DNA of 64,000 nt from NCBI GenBank assembly GCA_964352735.1, contig CAYGTC010000009.1:1-64000 (forward strand), written 5' to 3'. Below the pieces are notes generated by a model. The model was not told the origin of the DNA. It searched no databases and saw only the letters and a program-made list of their open reading frames with translations. Below are positions 26,078 to 35,565 of the stretch, piece by piece (position 1 is the first letter of the stretch; each line of letters starts with the position of its first letter). The DNA is from NORP309 sp964352735. GTDB lineage: Bacteria; Pseudomonadota; Gammaproteobacteria; Xanthomonadales; Marinicellaceae. The position numbers and the translations under genes were made by a program.

Positions 26078-26983
26078 ATGAATAACTCTGAATTTGGCCA
26101 GAAAACACAAAAATACCAACAACGCATCAATGCATTTTTAACTGATTTTCTGAACAACAACTATTCGCAACCCATGCCACTGATTGAAGTCGTATCCTAT
26201 GCATTACTTTCAGGTGGTAAACGCATCAGACCCTTATTAAGTTATGCCACTGCAGAAGCTTTAAACATAGACTTAAATCGAGCAGATTATATTGCTGCCA
26301 GTATAGAAATGATTCATGCCTACTCTTTGATACATGACGATTTACCTTCTATGGATGACGATGATATACGTCGAGGAATGCCAACATGCCACATCAAATT
26401 TGACGAAGCCTCCGCCATATTAGCAGGAGATGCCTTACAAGCCATGGCATTTGAAATCCTAAGCCAAGTTCATTGTGATGCCAATATTACGGTTAAACTG
26501 ATTAGAAAATTAAGTTTGTCATGTGGTGCATCGGGAATGGCCGGGGGTCAAGCTCTTGATTTAGCCTCTGAGAATATGGAACTGGATAAAAAAGCCATGG
26601 ACAACATACATCAACTCAAGACTGGGGCATTGATTTCTGCTGTCATGGAAATGACAGGATTACTGGTAAACCAAGAGACAAAGGACAGAAATCAAAATGA
26701 CTATCAAACTGCCATTAAAAAATATGCTTACAATTTTGGCATGGCTTTTCAAATCATTGATGATGTACTCGATGTAATTGGCGATGAGGCTCAAATTGGA
26801 AAACCGATTGGCTCTGACGAATCTAATAATAAATCCACCTACCCAAAAATCATCGGCCTTGAAGCATCCAAATATGCAGCGGTTAACCATTCTGAGGAAG
26901 CCATCAGGCAGTTACAGCAGTTTCCAGGTGATACAAACTATCTGAAATTTTTGGCTGAGTATTTGATTTCACGGCAGAGCTGA
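26078..26983 (+). CDS. ispA: Farnesyl diphosphate synthase
   Basis: A 301-residue trans-isoprenyl diphosphate synthase. The first aspartate-rich motif is HDDLPSMDDDD (86-96) and the second is DDVLD (228-232). GGKRIRPLL (about 46-54) and GQALDL (about 157-162) are also present. It condenses isopentenyl diphosphate with dimethylallyl and geranyl diphosphate to make farnesyl diphosphate, the precursor of the undecaprenyl carrier that the polysaccharide locus needs. The usual downstream dxs is absent; the next gene is unrelated and convergent. Confidence 0.95.
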   Translation: MNNSEFGQKTQKYQQRINAFLTDFLNNNYSQPMPLIEVVSYALLSGGKRIRPLLSYATAEALNIDLNRADYIAASIEMIHAYSLIHDDLPSMDDDDIRRGMPTCHIKFDEASAILAGDALQAMAFEILSQVHCDANITVKLIRKLSLSCGASGMAGGQALDLASENMELDKKAMDNIHQLKTGALISAVMEMTGLLVNQETKDRNQNDYQTAIKKYAYNFGMAFQIIDDVLDVIGDEAQIGKPIGSDESNNKSTYPKIIGLEASKYAAVNHSEEAIRQLQQFPGDTNYLKFLAEYLISRQS

Positions 26984-27045
26984 TCAGTCGACTATAAACG
27001 GTTCAACGGCTCATACGCTATTCATTTATTGAATACCGATACCCC

Positions 27046-27747
27046 CTATTTCCAACCACACACTCCAATCAAGCCAATCAAAGCACAGTGAATTTTAGTC
27101 CCATATTTGGTCGTAAATGTCTTTTTAATGGTTATTTTATCAAAGAATCGTTCTGTAGAACCAGCGATACCTGGCGAATAAAACCTCATCGCCACACTTG
27201 GTTTGTCAACATCTTCATTGATCCATTTTGTCACGGTATTCCATTCAGGTTCAATCACTTTTTTATTGATGAAATCATCGATGTTTTTGGATTTTACCTG
27301 AAAGTCCTTGCCTACATGCAAATCTTTTCTGTTATTAAAAGCACTGTTCATTATGATACTGCTTTTGGGTAATGGCGGTTCAATATCGGTTTTTGATTCA
27401 ATATCAACATTTTTCTGTTCAATTAACTCAGGTGTATTATCGGTTAATTTGACATTTTTATTAGGTTTGTTGAGGGGCTTTTGTTTTAATGGAACCTCTA
27501 TTATCGGTTTTTGTTGAGTGGTTGGCGTTGAATTTAATTCTTCTAAAATTTCTGTAGCAGAACTTTTTACCGAAGAAATGACAGTACTTTTATCTAACTC
27601 AATAATAAGCAGTGGTTGCTGTGTGGAAAACATCAATTTTTTCATAGGAATTGACATGAAAATAAACAGCAATATCACTGATACCAGCCAAACTAACGCG
27701 CTTCGATACCAATACTGATTATAATTCAGCCAGTCATATGTTTTCAT
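27046..27747 (-). CDS. Hypothetical single-span membrane protein with TonB-like layout
   Basis: I do not recognise this 233-residue protein. It has a short cytoplasmic N-terminus, one membrane segment (about 16-35), then a Pro/Lys/Glu-rich linker (about 75-135) and a compact C-terminal domain (about 150-233) ending LIGLIGVCGWK with two cysteines. The layout recalls TonB or other envelope-spanning adaptors, but I see no TonB YP motif. It is convergent with ispA and 173 bases downstream of the next minus-strand gene, so it probably has its own promoter. Confidence 0.6.
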   Translation of the reverse strand: MKTYDWLNYNQYWYRSALVWLVSVILLFIFMSIPMKKLMFSTQQPLLIIELDKSTVISSVKSSATEILEELNSTPTTQQKPIIEVPLKQKPLNKPNKNVKLTDNTPELIEQKNVDIESKTDIEPPLPKSSIIMNSAFNNRKDLHVGKDFQVKSKNIDDFINKKVIEPEWNTVTKWINEDVDKPSVAMRFYSPGIAGSTERFFDKITIKKTFTTKYGTKIHCALIGLIGVCGWK

Positions 27748-27920
27748 TTCATCAAGGTTATATGTATTTTATTTTTATATTGTAAGGATTAAACGTTAAT
27801 TATTGGTTAAAGTTGGTGATAGCTTATCATGAAATGATTATGTACTGATTTTTTAACCAATGAGTCAAAAAAAGGGCGATTAATAAATCACCCTTGATGT
27901 TCCTACAATTTCACTATTTA

Positions 27921-28268
27921 TTAATCCGGTACATTAAGAATCTGAGGGTCACAACTGATTTGTTTTTTTCTTTTTTTATCAAAAACCATGATGGCTAACA
28001 TAGTCAGTTGCGAATGACTATTGCTGTCTACGGCTGTAATACTACGACCATTTGGTGCTTTTTCAGTCACTTCAAACTGATTAAAAGAATCACTGGTCAA
28101 AATTTCTAACATGGCAAACTCATCAGATGTTGCATCGCTAAAAACAAACTCTAAAGGTTCATCTTTACCGTTAACGATGACAGTATTTGGACTGTAACTA
28201 TAGAAATACTCTCCATCCCCAATGTTTCCCCCAAAACCAACGTAAGCGACTGTTAATTGTATAATCAT
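27921..28268 (-). CDS. Small hypothetical protein, possibly DP-EP family
   Basis: A 115-residue soluble protein without signal peptide or membrane segment, rich in beta-strand-like sequence. It has GFGGNIGDGEYFYSY (about 12-26) and a C-terminal SCDPQILNVPD. It loosely recalls the small DP-EP family of unknown function, but I cannot confirm this. Its start codon lies 27 bases downstream of the STAND regulator gene on the same strand, so the two are probably co-transcribed. Confidence 0.6.
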   Translation of the reverse strand: MIIQLTVAYVGFGGNIGDGEYFYSYSPNTVIVNGKDEPLEFVFSDATSDEFAMLEILTSDSFNQFEVTEKAPNGRSITAVDSNSHSQLTMLAIMVFDKKRKKQISCDPQILNVPD

Positions 28269-28295
28269 GTGTTTTTTCTCCCATTGAATTTCTAT

Positions 28296-31200
28296 TCATT
28301 TTTGTGAAAAGGTATTTTCAAGATTATTGAAATACCCAGTTAAATCAAAATCCGGATTCTGATATTCAGATTCCTTCAATATTTCATTTAAACCATCTGG
28401 CATGCCATCATGATTGTGTTGTCTGTGCAACTGTAAATACATCGCAATGGCGCGAAAATTGGTTGATTGCTTACCAATTAAAGGCATTAAACTGATGTCT
28501 ATTACTTTTAATAACTTATTTTGCATGGCCTCAGAATTATGCTGCATGGTTTTTAGGGTATTAATTTTGGTTAAATTAATCAAAGCCAAAGACATAGATG
28601 CCGCTTCATCATTTTCAGATTGTGATTTTCCTTGAAGATAATCATTCCAGATATTCGTTGCACCATCTAAAGTCTCAAGTGCAATATCTTGTTGATTAAG
28701 CGCCACCATAATATTCGCTTGCTCAACAATAAAATTGACATTATAGCGCGCTATTTTTTCATTAAATTTCAATTGCGTTTTGAACAAATCTATCAACACT
28801 TGCCCTTTTTGAATATAAAACAGACTTTTATCCAGGTTTTTTTGATGCCTGTTAATTTTTGCCATCAGTAAATAATTATTGATCAATTCTTTTTTATAAG
28901 TGTAATTATCTGCATCATTGTCAACCAATAATTCCATCAATTGAATGGATTCACTGATCAGCTCTTTTGAAGCAATCAGTTCTGCAAAATCATAATGTAC
29001 CAATGCCACCCGATGTAATGCTATACTCAAACGGTGCTGCCATTGCGGTTTGCTCGGATTGATTGCTACCAGTTCCCTTGACAGTTCTAAAGACTGTTGA
29101 TTGATTTTCAATTTTGCCCTTAAGTCACCTTCTTGCTGTTTGATTTTACCCAGCCAAGAGACACTGTCTGCTAAGTCAGCGATCAAAAGTTGATTTTGTG
29201 GTTCATCGGCCAATAAGCGCTCTTTAATCACAATAGAATCTGAAAAATATTGATGTGCCAAACCAAGTTGCTTGGTTTTAATGGCCAGCGTTCCTAAATT
29301 ATTCAACGCATAAGATAACTCAAGCTGCCATTTGCTTAGCTCAGGTTCTCTATCGGATAGTATTTTGGCGGATTTCAAATACTGCTGCAAATAATGGTCG
29401 GCCAAACCATAGTCTTTTTTAATGACATTAATGTAGCCTAACCAGTAGTTATTCAACATGTGTTTCTCTAGCAAAACACTATCGTCACTGTTATTTTCTA
29501 GGGCCGTTAATAAAATATCATGACTTTTTTCAAAATTACCATATGATTGTTGGTAATCACCTTTGGTAAAACTCACTTCCCCAACAATATGCAGGGCTTC
29601 AATCCAATGAAGCAAGGACTTTCCTGTCAGTTCTTTGGTCCCGATATTAGCAAAATAATCTATGGTTTTAGTGCCAACCAAATCCAATAAATCAATACGC
29701 CCAAGTGGCGTTAATTTATCTTTCAAATCAAATAAAATAAATGAAATTAAATTTTCTGCATTGTTTTTTGTTGCTGTAATTTGTTTATTTTTTGAATAAA
29801 TTGAAATCGCTAAAAAAGAAGATAAAAACATAGATACCATCAATGAAGCAATTAACCCCTGTTTCAGTCGTTTGGAGAAATTAAATCTGGTATTAGAAGA
29901 GTGAATGAAGGTTTTTTCATCATCTGTCAAATTAATTCGACCATTATCAGCAATCACATTGGCAGAACGTAACGGTTGCTCTGCTATCAACAAAAAATCT
30001 TTGCTTTTATCATGATGCAACCATTGATCAGTTGCCACTGTCAGTTCGTGACGTGAATTCAGTAATGAAGTATTTTTTGAAACCCAATCGCTTAGACGTT
30101 TCCAGCTATTAATCAATATATCATGGGTAATAGAAAGATAAGGCTCATCATCCACCCATTCTGTTTTGAATAATCGTTTGTCAATGAATCTCTCTATCAC
30201 TGTTTTACTGTCATGATCTGTGAACAGTTTCATTGAAGCTTTTTTACAGCGTATGGCATTTTTAGCTTGAGGGTTAATCTGAATCAGATTATGTAACAAC
30301 TCCTCAAATCTCGACTGTGAAGATGGGGACAGCTCTTGAAAAAGGTTTTCTGCCATAATTGACAAACCACCCTCCATGCCCCCATTGTTCTGATACACTT
30401 CATAAGTCAGTTCCTTTTCTTGCTTATTTTGATAAAGGTTCCACAATGTGTATTGCAATATCGGCAAACTGGCTTGAATGGCTTGAGCCATATTGATCAA
30501 GTAGGTGTCCAAAGGCACGTGCGTTTTGCTATCAATCTCAAATTTCAGTCCAGCAGCCAAAACAGGTTTGCGTATGATGTCACAGATCTCATCATAGTTG
30601 AGAGGCGGTATATCGTAATGAAAAGCAGATGATCTGATCTTGAGATAAGCGCTGGTTTCGGTCAATTCTTGATAATACTCATTGCGCAATGCCGAAATAA
30701 CCAAACATTTTTTAGAAAGCATTAACAACTCGATCAAATGAAAGAATTGATTAATGATGTCGCCAGAGGATTCACTAGTAAAAACATATTCCAATTGATC
30801 AATAAAAATGATCAATTGCCCATTGTCAGTCGGGTTGTTTTCTAATGACTTTGGATTAACATAATCCAGCAACTTGTTTGAATCTTCAATCAACAATTGT
30901 GCATATTCACTTGTTGTTTTTTGATCATCTAAGATGCCATTTTCGCACAAAAACGTCAGGAAATTTTGAACATTATTGTACTCATTATTGGCATTGGGTA
31001 CAAAGTCATATGAAGCCACATAATGGTTTTTAAAAGGTTTGTATGGGTGCAATAATTTTGGCAAGAGCCCTGCTTGAACCAATGAAGATTTTCCACAACC
31101 ACTTTGACCCAACAACATGATCAGCGTTGTAGAACCACTGGCTTTACTGTTGATCAATGACAATATATCTATGATCGCTTGTGAACGCCCAAAAAATATG

Positions 31201-31622
31201 TCTTTATGTTCTTGCCGATATTGTTTTAACCCCCTAAATGGCGCCTTATTCAACCAAAAAGGTTCTATCGAAGAACCGCTGTTTTGAGTTGTTGAAACGT
31301 GCGCTATCACTGAGTATCCACGTTTGGGAATGGTCGCAATATACTTAGGATTCTTTGAAGAATCACCCAACGCCTTACGCAATTGCGCAATGCACTTGTG
31401 TATTGGATTATCACTGATGTATTGATGTGGCCAACATTGTTTAATCAATTCATCCGAATTAACTATCTTTCCCTGTTTTGAACTCAGGTAAGTTAACACT
31501 TCCATCAACTTGGGTTGAACAGTTTTATTAATGTCTTTATTTTTTATTGTATTTTTAGCAGGATTAACCAACCAACTGCCCAAATAGAATGGTTTTTGTT
31601 CTAATATTTCTATGGGTAACAT
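28296..31622 (-). CDS. Winged-helix / STAND NTPase / TPR regulator
   Basis: A 1108-residue multidomain protein. Residues about 12-110 form an OmpR/CadC-type winged helix (VNSDELIKQCW, then HKCIAQLRKALGD and IPKRGYSVIA). Next is an nSTAND-type NTPase starting FFGRSQAI, with Walker A GQSGCGKSS (172-180) and Walker B LIIFIDQLE (270-278). A membrane segment follows at about 600-620, then a TPR-rich C-terminal half with repeats such as ALNNLGTLAIKTKQLGLAHQYF. This suggests a membrane-anchored transcription factor that senses through the TPR part. I start at the ATG at 31622; a TTG six codons upstream also fits. It is divergent from lodAB, the likely target. Confidence 0.85.
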   Translation of the reverse strand: MLPIEILEQKPFYLGSWLVNPAKNTIKNKDINKTVQPKLMEVLTYLSSKQGKIVNSDELIKQCWPHQYISDNPIHKCIAQLRKALGDSSKNPKYIATIPKRGYSVIAHVSTTQNSGSSIEPFWLNKAPFRGLKQYRQEHKDIFFGRSQAIIDILSLINSKASGSTTLIMLLGQSGCGKSSLVQAGLLPKLLHPYKPFKNHYVASYDFVPNANNEYNNVQNFLTFLCENGILDDQKTTSEYAQLLIEDSNKLLDYVNPKSLENNPTDNGQLIIFIDQLEYVFTSESSGDIINQFFHLIELLMLSKKCLVISALRNEYYQELTETSAYLKIRSSAFHYDIPPLNYDEICDIIRKPVLAAGLKFEIDSKTHVPLDTYLINMAQAIQASLPILQYTLWNLYQNKQEKELTYEVYQNNGGMEGGLSIMAENLFQELSPSSQSRFEELLHNLIQINPQAKNAIRCKKASMKLFTDHDSKTVIERFIDKRLFKTEWVDDEPYLSITHDILINSWKRLSDWVSKNTSLLNSRHELTVATDQWLHHDKSKDFLLIAEQPLRSANVIADNGRINLTDDEKTFIHSSNTRFNFSKRLKQGLIASLMVSMFLSSFLAISIYSKNKQITATKNNAENLISFILFDLKDKLTPLGRIDLLDLVGTKTIDYFANIGTKELTGKSLLHWIEALHIVGEVSFTKGDYQQSYGNFEKSHDILLTALENNSDDSVLLEKHMLNNYWLGYINVIKKDYGLADHYLQQYLKSAKILSDREPELSKWQLELSYALNNLGTLAIKTKQLGLAHQYFSDSIVIKERLLADEPQNQLLIADLADSVSWLGKIKQQEGDLRAKLKINQQSLELSRELVAINPSKPQWQHRLSIALHRVALVHYDFAELIASKELISESIQLMELLVDNDADNYTYKKELINNYLLMAKINRHQKNLDKSLFYIQKGQVLIDLFKTQLKFNEKIARYNVNFIVEQANIMVALNQQDIALETLDGATNIWNDYLQGKSQSENDEAASMSLALINLTKINTLKTMQHNSEAMQNKLLKVIDISLMPLIGKQSTNFRAIAMYLQLHRQHNHDGMPDGLNEILKESEYQNPDFDLTGYFNNLENTFSQK

Positions 31623-31872
31623 TTTTTCAGGGTTTATCAAAGGGTATACAATAATCTACAACCAAACAACAATTTTTACCACTATTATTTAACAAAAATT
31701 TACACTCTGTAATTATTGATCAATTCCATGACAACTCATCAACATTTTTCAACCATTTGCATTGACCAGACATGGCAGTAAGGTTTTGGTAAGGAGATAC
31801 AATAAAATCGTAAGGACTATACTCTGATCTATTGGCACAATTGCATAACACTTCAATTTAAGAGATAAGCCC

Positions 31873-33975
31873 ATGAAAAAATACAATTATCGTATTCATC
31901 CTACCATCGGTATCTCCCGCGTCGGTAACAGCCATGAATTTTATTTAGGCCCAGAAACTGTAGCAGGCCTTAAAGATGATCCCAAAAGTGAACAAACTGG
32001 GGGCCTCCCCATCAAACCCAATACGGAAAAAGAGACCATAAAAAGCAGTGATTTACGTGATAAAGAAGGCGCATTTAAAAAACAAGCCGCTCGTTTCAAA
32101 ATTTACCAATACTTGATCAGTGATGAAAAAGAAACCTACCCAATGAATCTCCCTGAACAAGATATCCAAGAAATCACCATCGGTTCAGAAATCAATGGCA
32201 AAAAAGTTACCAACATCATTTGGACAGTACATGTGGCCAATAAAAAAGCCAACACATTTGTACTTGTAGAAGATGTCAATCAGGCCCAAGGCATAACAGG
32301 TTATGAAGACGGTAAGTTACCACCCATTAGAAATACGAGAATTGATGATCCATCAGCCCCTCAACCCAGTAACCCAATAGAGGTACTGAATGATCCGGTA
32401 CGGGTCAAAAAGCTCACCATTGACCCCGGCCCACGTACTGTCGCAGGCATCAATAGCAGAGCTGTTAATTTTGATGACGAAACTGTGGCCAGTTTCTTTG
32501 ATGGCACACATGTCGTTTCTTTACCACATTACCCGATGTCTTTTCCGCAAGACAGCTTTGGAGACCTCGATTGCCCAACAGGTCCCATAAATACATTGGG
32601 AGAAATACAAACTGATCAACATGGCCGACTCATTGTTACTGGAGGCAAAGGCAGAGCATGCTCATGGGGCAGGCATCAACTTACTGGTGATGTCAACAAT
32701 GATCAATGGTTTGATGATGCTTCTGATGGCCCTGTCAGTGCTGTAATTGAGTTTGATGATGGCAGCTATCAATGCATGGATGCCAATGCCTGGGTGACCA
32801 CCACAGATCCATCTTATGCACCTCAGACATTAAATATAGTGCCATTATTTGATGACATCTATAACTCATGGGTGCAAACATTGAATTTATCGCCTGATTT
32901 GTATGCAGATGGGCAATTTCAGACTGATTACAAACCTTACTTTGATGACAATTTGAACCCAATTTTTCAAAGCGTTGCGCTACAAAAATGGAACATTAAT
33001 CTCAACAGTATTGGTATCAGTTATCACGATCAAGTCGGTCAAATAACTGCTGAAATTGATCCAACAACAACTGGTGTACTCGATAGTGTCAGAGACCCCA
33101 ATAATGAAAAACAATTTTACCAAACGGGCTATATGCCATTAGCATTAGGAGATGCCAATAAAAGCTTTTTGGCTGTTACTGAAACCCAATATTTTTATTT
33201 AAAACAATGGACAAATAAACAGTATCACCCGGGTAATGGCACGGCATTGAATGCTGGTGAGCTGTTGGATAAAAATGTATTGATGAATTGTTTGGGTGGT
33301 CGATTCAGCCCAGGCATTGATTTAACTTTTATTGTCAGACAGCCTGATTTATACATCAAAGACTGGTCAATATCAGGTACAGGTCCATTTCGAATAAAAC
33401 CTGCACCGTTAGATTATCTACACATAAGTAATGATCAACCTTTATTAACTGAAGGGTACATCCCTTTACATACCGGCAATATTGGACTTGAACCTGGCGA
33501 TTTATCAAAATTCATGGCCATTCCATGGCATACGGATTACAACTCTTGTGCAACCCATTTACCATCCCCTAACCCATCAGGCAATACCAATTTATTTTGG
33601 TCTTGGCCAGCACAAAGGCCAGTAGCTGTGTATGTCGCTAAAGAGGTAGCAGATAATGATGGCAGTTTAACCACCATCAATGGCAGCCAGCTGCAACAAT
33701 GGTCAGTCAGGGGCCAAGGCACCAGCACACAAAATACCGTTGCTCAAAATTGGGGCCGTTACCAAAACAGCCAGAACATGATCAAAAACTGGCAAAATAT
33801 TGGTGTAGTCATGCAAGGTAATGCCATAGATACCGATGCAGACGGCGGGCCTGCTGATGCGGATTATTATTTAGAAGTGGCAAGCCTCTTGCAAGAAGGT
33901 CGCAGTCCTACTAACCCTGTTGAGCCTTACCCAAACACCAATAATTCATTACCTAAAATAATCATCGAGGATTGA
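31873..33975 (+). CDS. lodA: LodA/GoxA-type quinoprotein amino-acid oxidase (CTQ cofactor)
   Basis: A 700-residue protein of the LodA family, which oxidises amino acids (lysine or glycine in studied members) to aldehyde or keto product, ammonia and H2O2. It uses a cysteine tryptophylquinone made from its own residues. The N-terminus has the family start YRIHPTIGISRVGNS. The predicted cofactor cysteine is Cys473 in NCLGGRFSPGIDLTF; the tryptophan is Trp578 (or Trp576) in FWSWPAQRP, corresponding to Cys516 and Trp581 of Marinomonas LodA. There is no signal peptide, as in the family. lodB follows after 3 bases. The substrate cannot be told from sequence; members are antibacterial through H2O2. 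Confidence 0.9.
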   Translation: MKKYNYRIHPTIGISRVGNSHEFYLGPETVAGLKDDPKSEQTGGLPIKPNTEKETIKSSDLRDKEGAFKKQAARFKIYQYLISDEKETYPMNLPEQDIQEITIGSEINGKKVTNIIWTVHVANKKANTFVLVEDVNQAQGITGYEDGKLPPIRNTRIDDPSAPQPSNPIEVLNDPVRVKKLTIDPGPRTVAGINSRAVNFDDETVASFFDGTHVVSLPHYPMSFPQDSFGDLDCPTGPINTLGEIQTDQHGRLIVTGGKGRACSWGRHQLTGDVNNDQWFDDASDGPVSAVIEFDDGSYQCMDANAWVTTTDPSYAPQTLNIVPLFDDIYNSWVQTLNLSPDLYADGQFQTDYKPYFDDNLNPIFQSVALQKWNINLNSIGISYHDQVGQITAEIDPTTTGVLDSVRDPNNEKQFYQTGYMPLALGDANKSFLAVTETQYFYLKQWTNKQYHPGNGTALNAGELLDKNVLMNCLGGRFSPGIDLTFIVRQPDLYIKDWSISGTGPFRIKPAPLDYLHISNDQPLLTEGYIPLHTGNIGLEPGDLSKFMAIPWHTDYNSCATHLPSPNPSGNTNLFWSWPAQRPVAVYVAKEVADNDGSLTTINGSQLQQWSVRGQGTSTQNTVAQNWGRYQNSQNMIKNWQNIGVVMQGNAIDTDADGGPADADYYLEVASLLQEGRSPTNPVEPYPNTNNSLPKIIIED
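33967..33971 (+). promoter_or_regulatory. Ribosome-binding site that fixes the TTG start of lodB
   Basis: GAGGA at 33967-33971, still inside the last codons of lodA, lies 7 bases before a TTG at 33979. No ATG occurs near the FAD-binding N-terminus, so this site decides the unusual start. Confidence 0.7.
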
Positions 33976-33978
33976 GTT

Positions 33979-35124
33979 TTGAGTCAGCAGGTTTTTGATG
34001 TAGTGATCATAGGAGGTGGGCCTGCTGGCTGTGCCACAGCATTGATGCTTAATCAATTATCTGACTTGAGTATATTGTTGATTGATAAGGGCAATCAATA
34101 CACCCAGCGCGTGGGTGAATCAATTCCACCAGATAGCCGTTTATTATTGCAAAAACTGGGCATCTGGCAGGACTTTGTTAATGACAGTCATGATCCATGC
34201 TTAGGCAGTCACTCATTGTGGGGGCATAGTGAACTGGGATATAATGATTATTTGTTTAATCCCATGGGTCATGGTTGGCATTTAAATCGTCAAAAATTTG
34301 ACTACAGATTAATCGCTAGCGTCAAAAATCGTGGTATTGATTGTTGGCAAAATTGTAGCGTTTATCAAACACAATCAATAAAATCTCATCATCTGCTCAC
34401 GGTAAAAACGGGCAAGAAGGACAACAAAAACATTAAAGCCAGATTTGTTGTTGATGCCACAGGTAAAAACAGTCGATTCAGTAAAAAAATGGGCTGTACA
34501 CAACAAGAGAATGATGACATGGTTTGTATCACTGGCTTTTTTCAACAAAACCGCAACGATATCATCAGCAAACACACCTTACTTGAAGCCGTTGAATATG
34601 GGTGGTGGTATGCAGCTTGTTTACCCAATAACTCTCTGGCTGTTGCATTGGCTTGTGACCGATCTTTTGCAAAAAGATTCAAAGTATATAAATCGCATAA
34701 CTGGCACATATTATTGAATCAAAGCACCCAACAAGTTTCTAAAACACTTAAGAACACTGAATTTGTCAATAAGAGTTTAAGGGTTGATTTGGCTTCATCA
34801 TTTGTACTTGATGACATCATTGGCAACAATTGGTTGGCTACAGGTGATGCCGCTTGTAGTTTTGACCCCATTTCTGCTGGAGGCATATTCAAAGCCCTGA
34901 CTCATGGTATTAAAGCAGCTGAAACCATTGAAAAACATTTTTGTAATAACAACACCGCGCTCAAAGCTTATCAACAATTGATCATTAATGATTACCAGCA
35001 TTATCTGGCTGACAGCAGACATTTATATGAACAAGAACAACGTTGGCCCAACTCACCTTTCTGGCAACATCGTCAACATCGGCAACGTCACAGAAAATCA
35101 CTGGGTTCCGCCCAGCTCCATTGA
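33979..35124 (+). CDS. lodB: LodB-type FAD-dependent oxidoreductase for quinoprotein maturation
   Basis: A 381-residue flavoprotein of the PHBH/tryptophan-halogenase-like group. It shows the FAD dinucleotide fold FDVVIIGGGPAGCATALML (about 6-24) and RVGESIPPDSR (about 44-54). The second FAD motif is GDAACSFDPISAGGIFKAL (about 289-307). LodB proteins are required to build the quinone in the paired LodA, probably by hydroxylating the tryptophan. It starts at TTG with a strong GAGGA site and follows lodA by 3 bases. Its 3' end overlaps a convergent lipoprotein gene by 37 bases. Confidence 0.9.
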   Translation: MSQQVFDVVIIGGGPAGCATALMLNQLSDLSILLIDKGNQYTQRVGESIPPDSRLLLQKLGIWQDFVNDSHDPCLGSHSLWGHSELGYNDYLFNPMGHGWHLNRQKFDYRLIASVKNRGIDCWQNCSVYQTQSIKSHHLLTVKTGKKDNKNIKARFVVDATGKNSRFSKKMGCTQQENDDMVCITGFFQQNRNDIISKHTLLEAVEYGWWYAACLPNNSLAVALACDRSFAKRFKVYKSHNWHILLNQSTQQVSKTLKNTEFVNKSLRVDLASSFVLDDIIGNNWLATGDAACSFDPISAGGIFKALTHGIKAAETIEKHFCNNNTALKAYQQLIINDYQHYLADSRHLYEQEQRWPNSPFWQHRQHRQRHRKSLGSAQLH

Positions 35125-35558
35125 ACAGATTTTACTTTATAAATATCATTCTCCAATACAAAATCAACCGTAAATTTGGCCATATCTGCCTTGATTGAGG
35201 TCAGAATATTGACACTCTCTATCGGTTTAGCGCCCATAGCTGCAACGATTTCCACTGTGGCATGCTTATCATCTGTCCATTGTATGTCCTTGACATTTGA
35301 AAAAACGTGCAAGGATTTGTGTCTGAGCATCTGAATATGAATGACCTTTTTAATGTCTTCAAACTCTCGGTTGCTTTGATCATGGTAAGCTTGACTGATG
35401 TATTTCAATACATCCCCAAGCACTCTGTCCTCAAAACCTTTTTCAATTTCAGCAACTGATTGCAATAAGCGTTGGCGTTTGGTCAGCGGCTCATCATTGC
35501 TGCAACCACACAAAATCAACGAAAGAAACAATATCAAGGGAATCGTAAAATTTTTCAT
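35088..35558 (-). CDS. Hypothetical lipoprotein
   Basis: A 156-residue protein with a lipoprotein signal peptide. A hydrophobic stretch (about 5-17) is followed by the lipobox LCGC with the modified Cys at about 19, then SNDEP, so a released or outer-membrane lipoprotein is expected. The mature part (about 35-150) alternates helix and strand and loosely resembles NTF2-like folds, without clear signature residues. It lies 7 bases downstream of the CotH gene and is probably co-transcribed with it. Function unknown. Confidence 0.75.
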   Translation of the reverse strand: MKNFTIPLILFLSLILCGCSNDEPLTKRQRLLQSVAEIEKGFEDRVLGDVLKYISQAYHDQSNREFEDIKKVIHIQMLRHKSLHVFSNVKDIQWTDDKHATVEIVAAMGAKPIESVNILTSIKADMAKFTVDFVLENDIYKVKSVQWSWAEPSDFL

Positions 35559-35565
35559 CTATACA

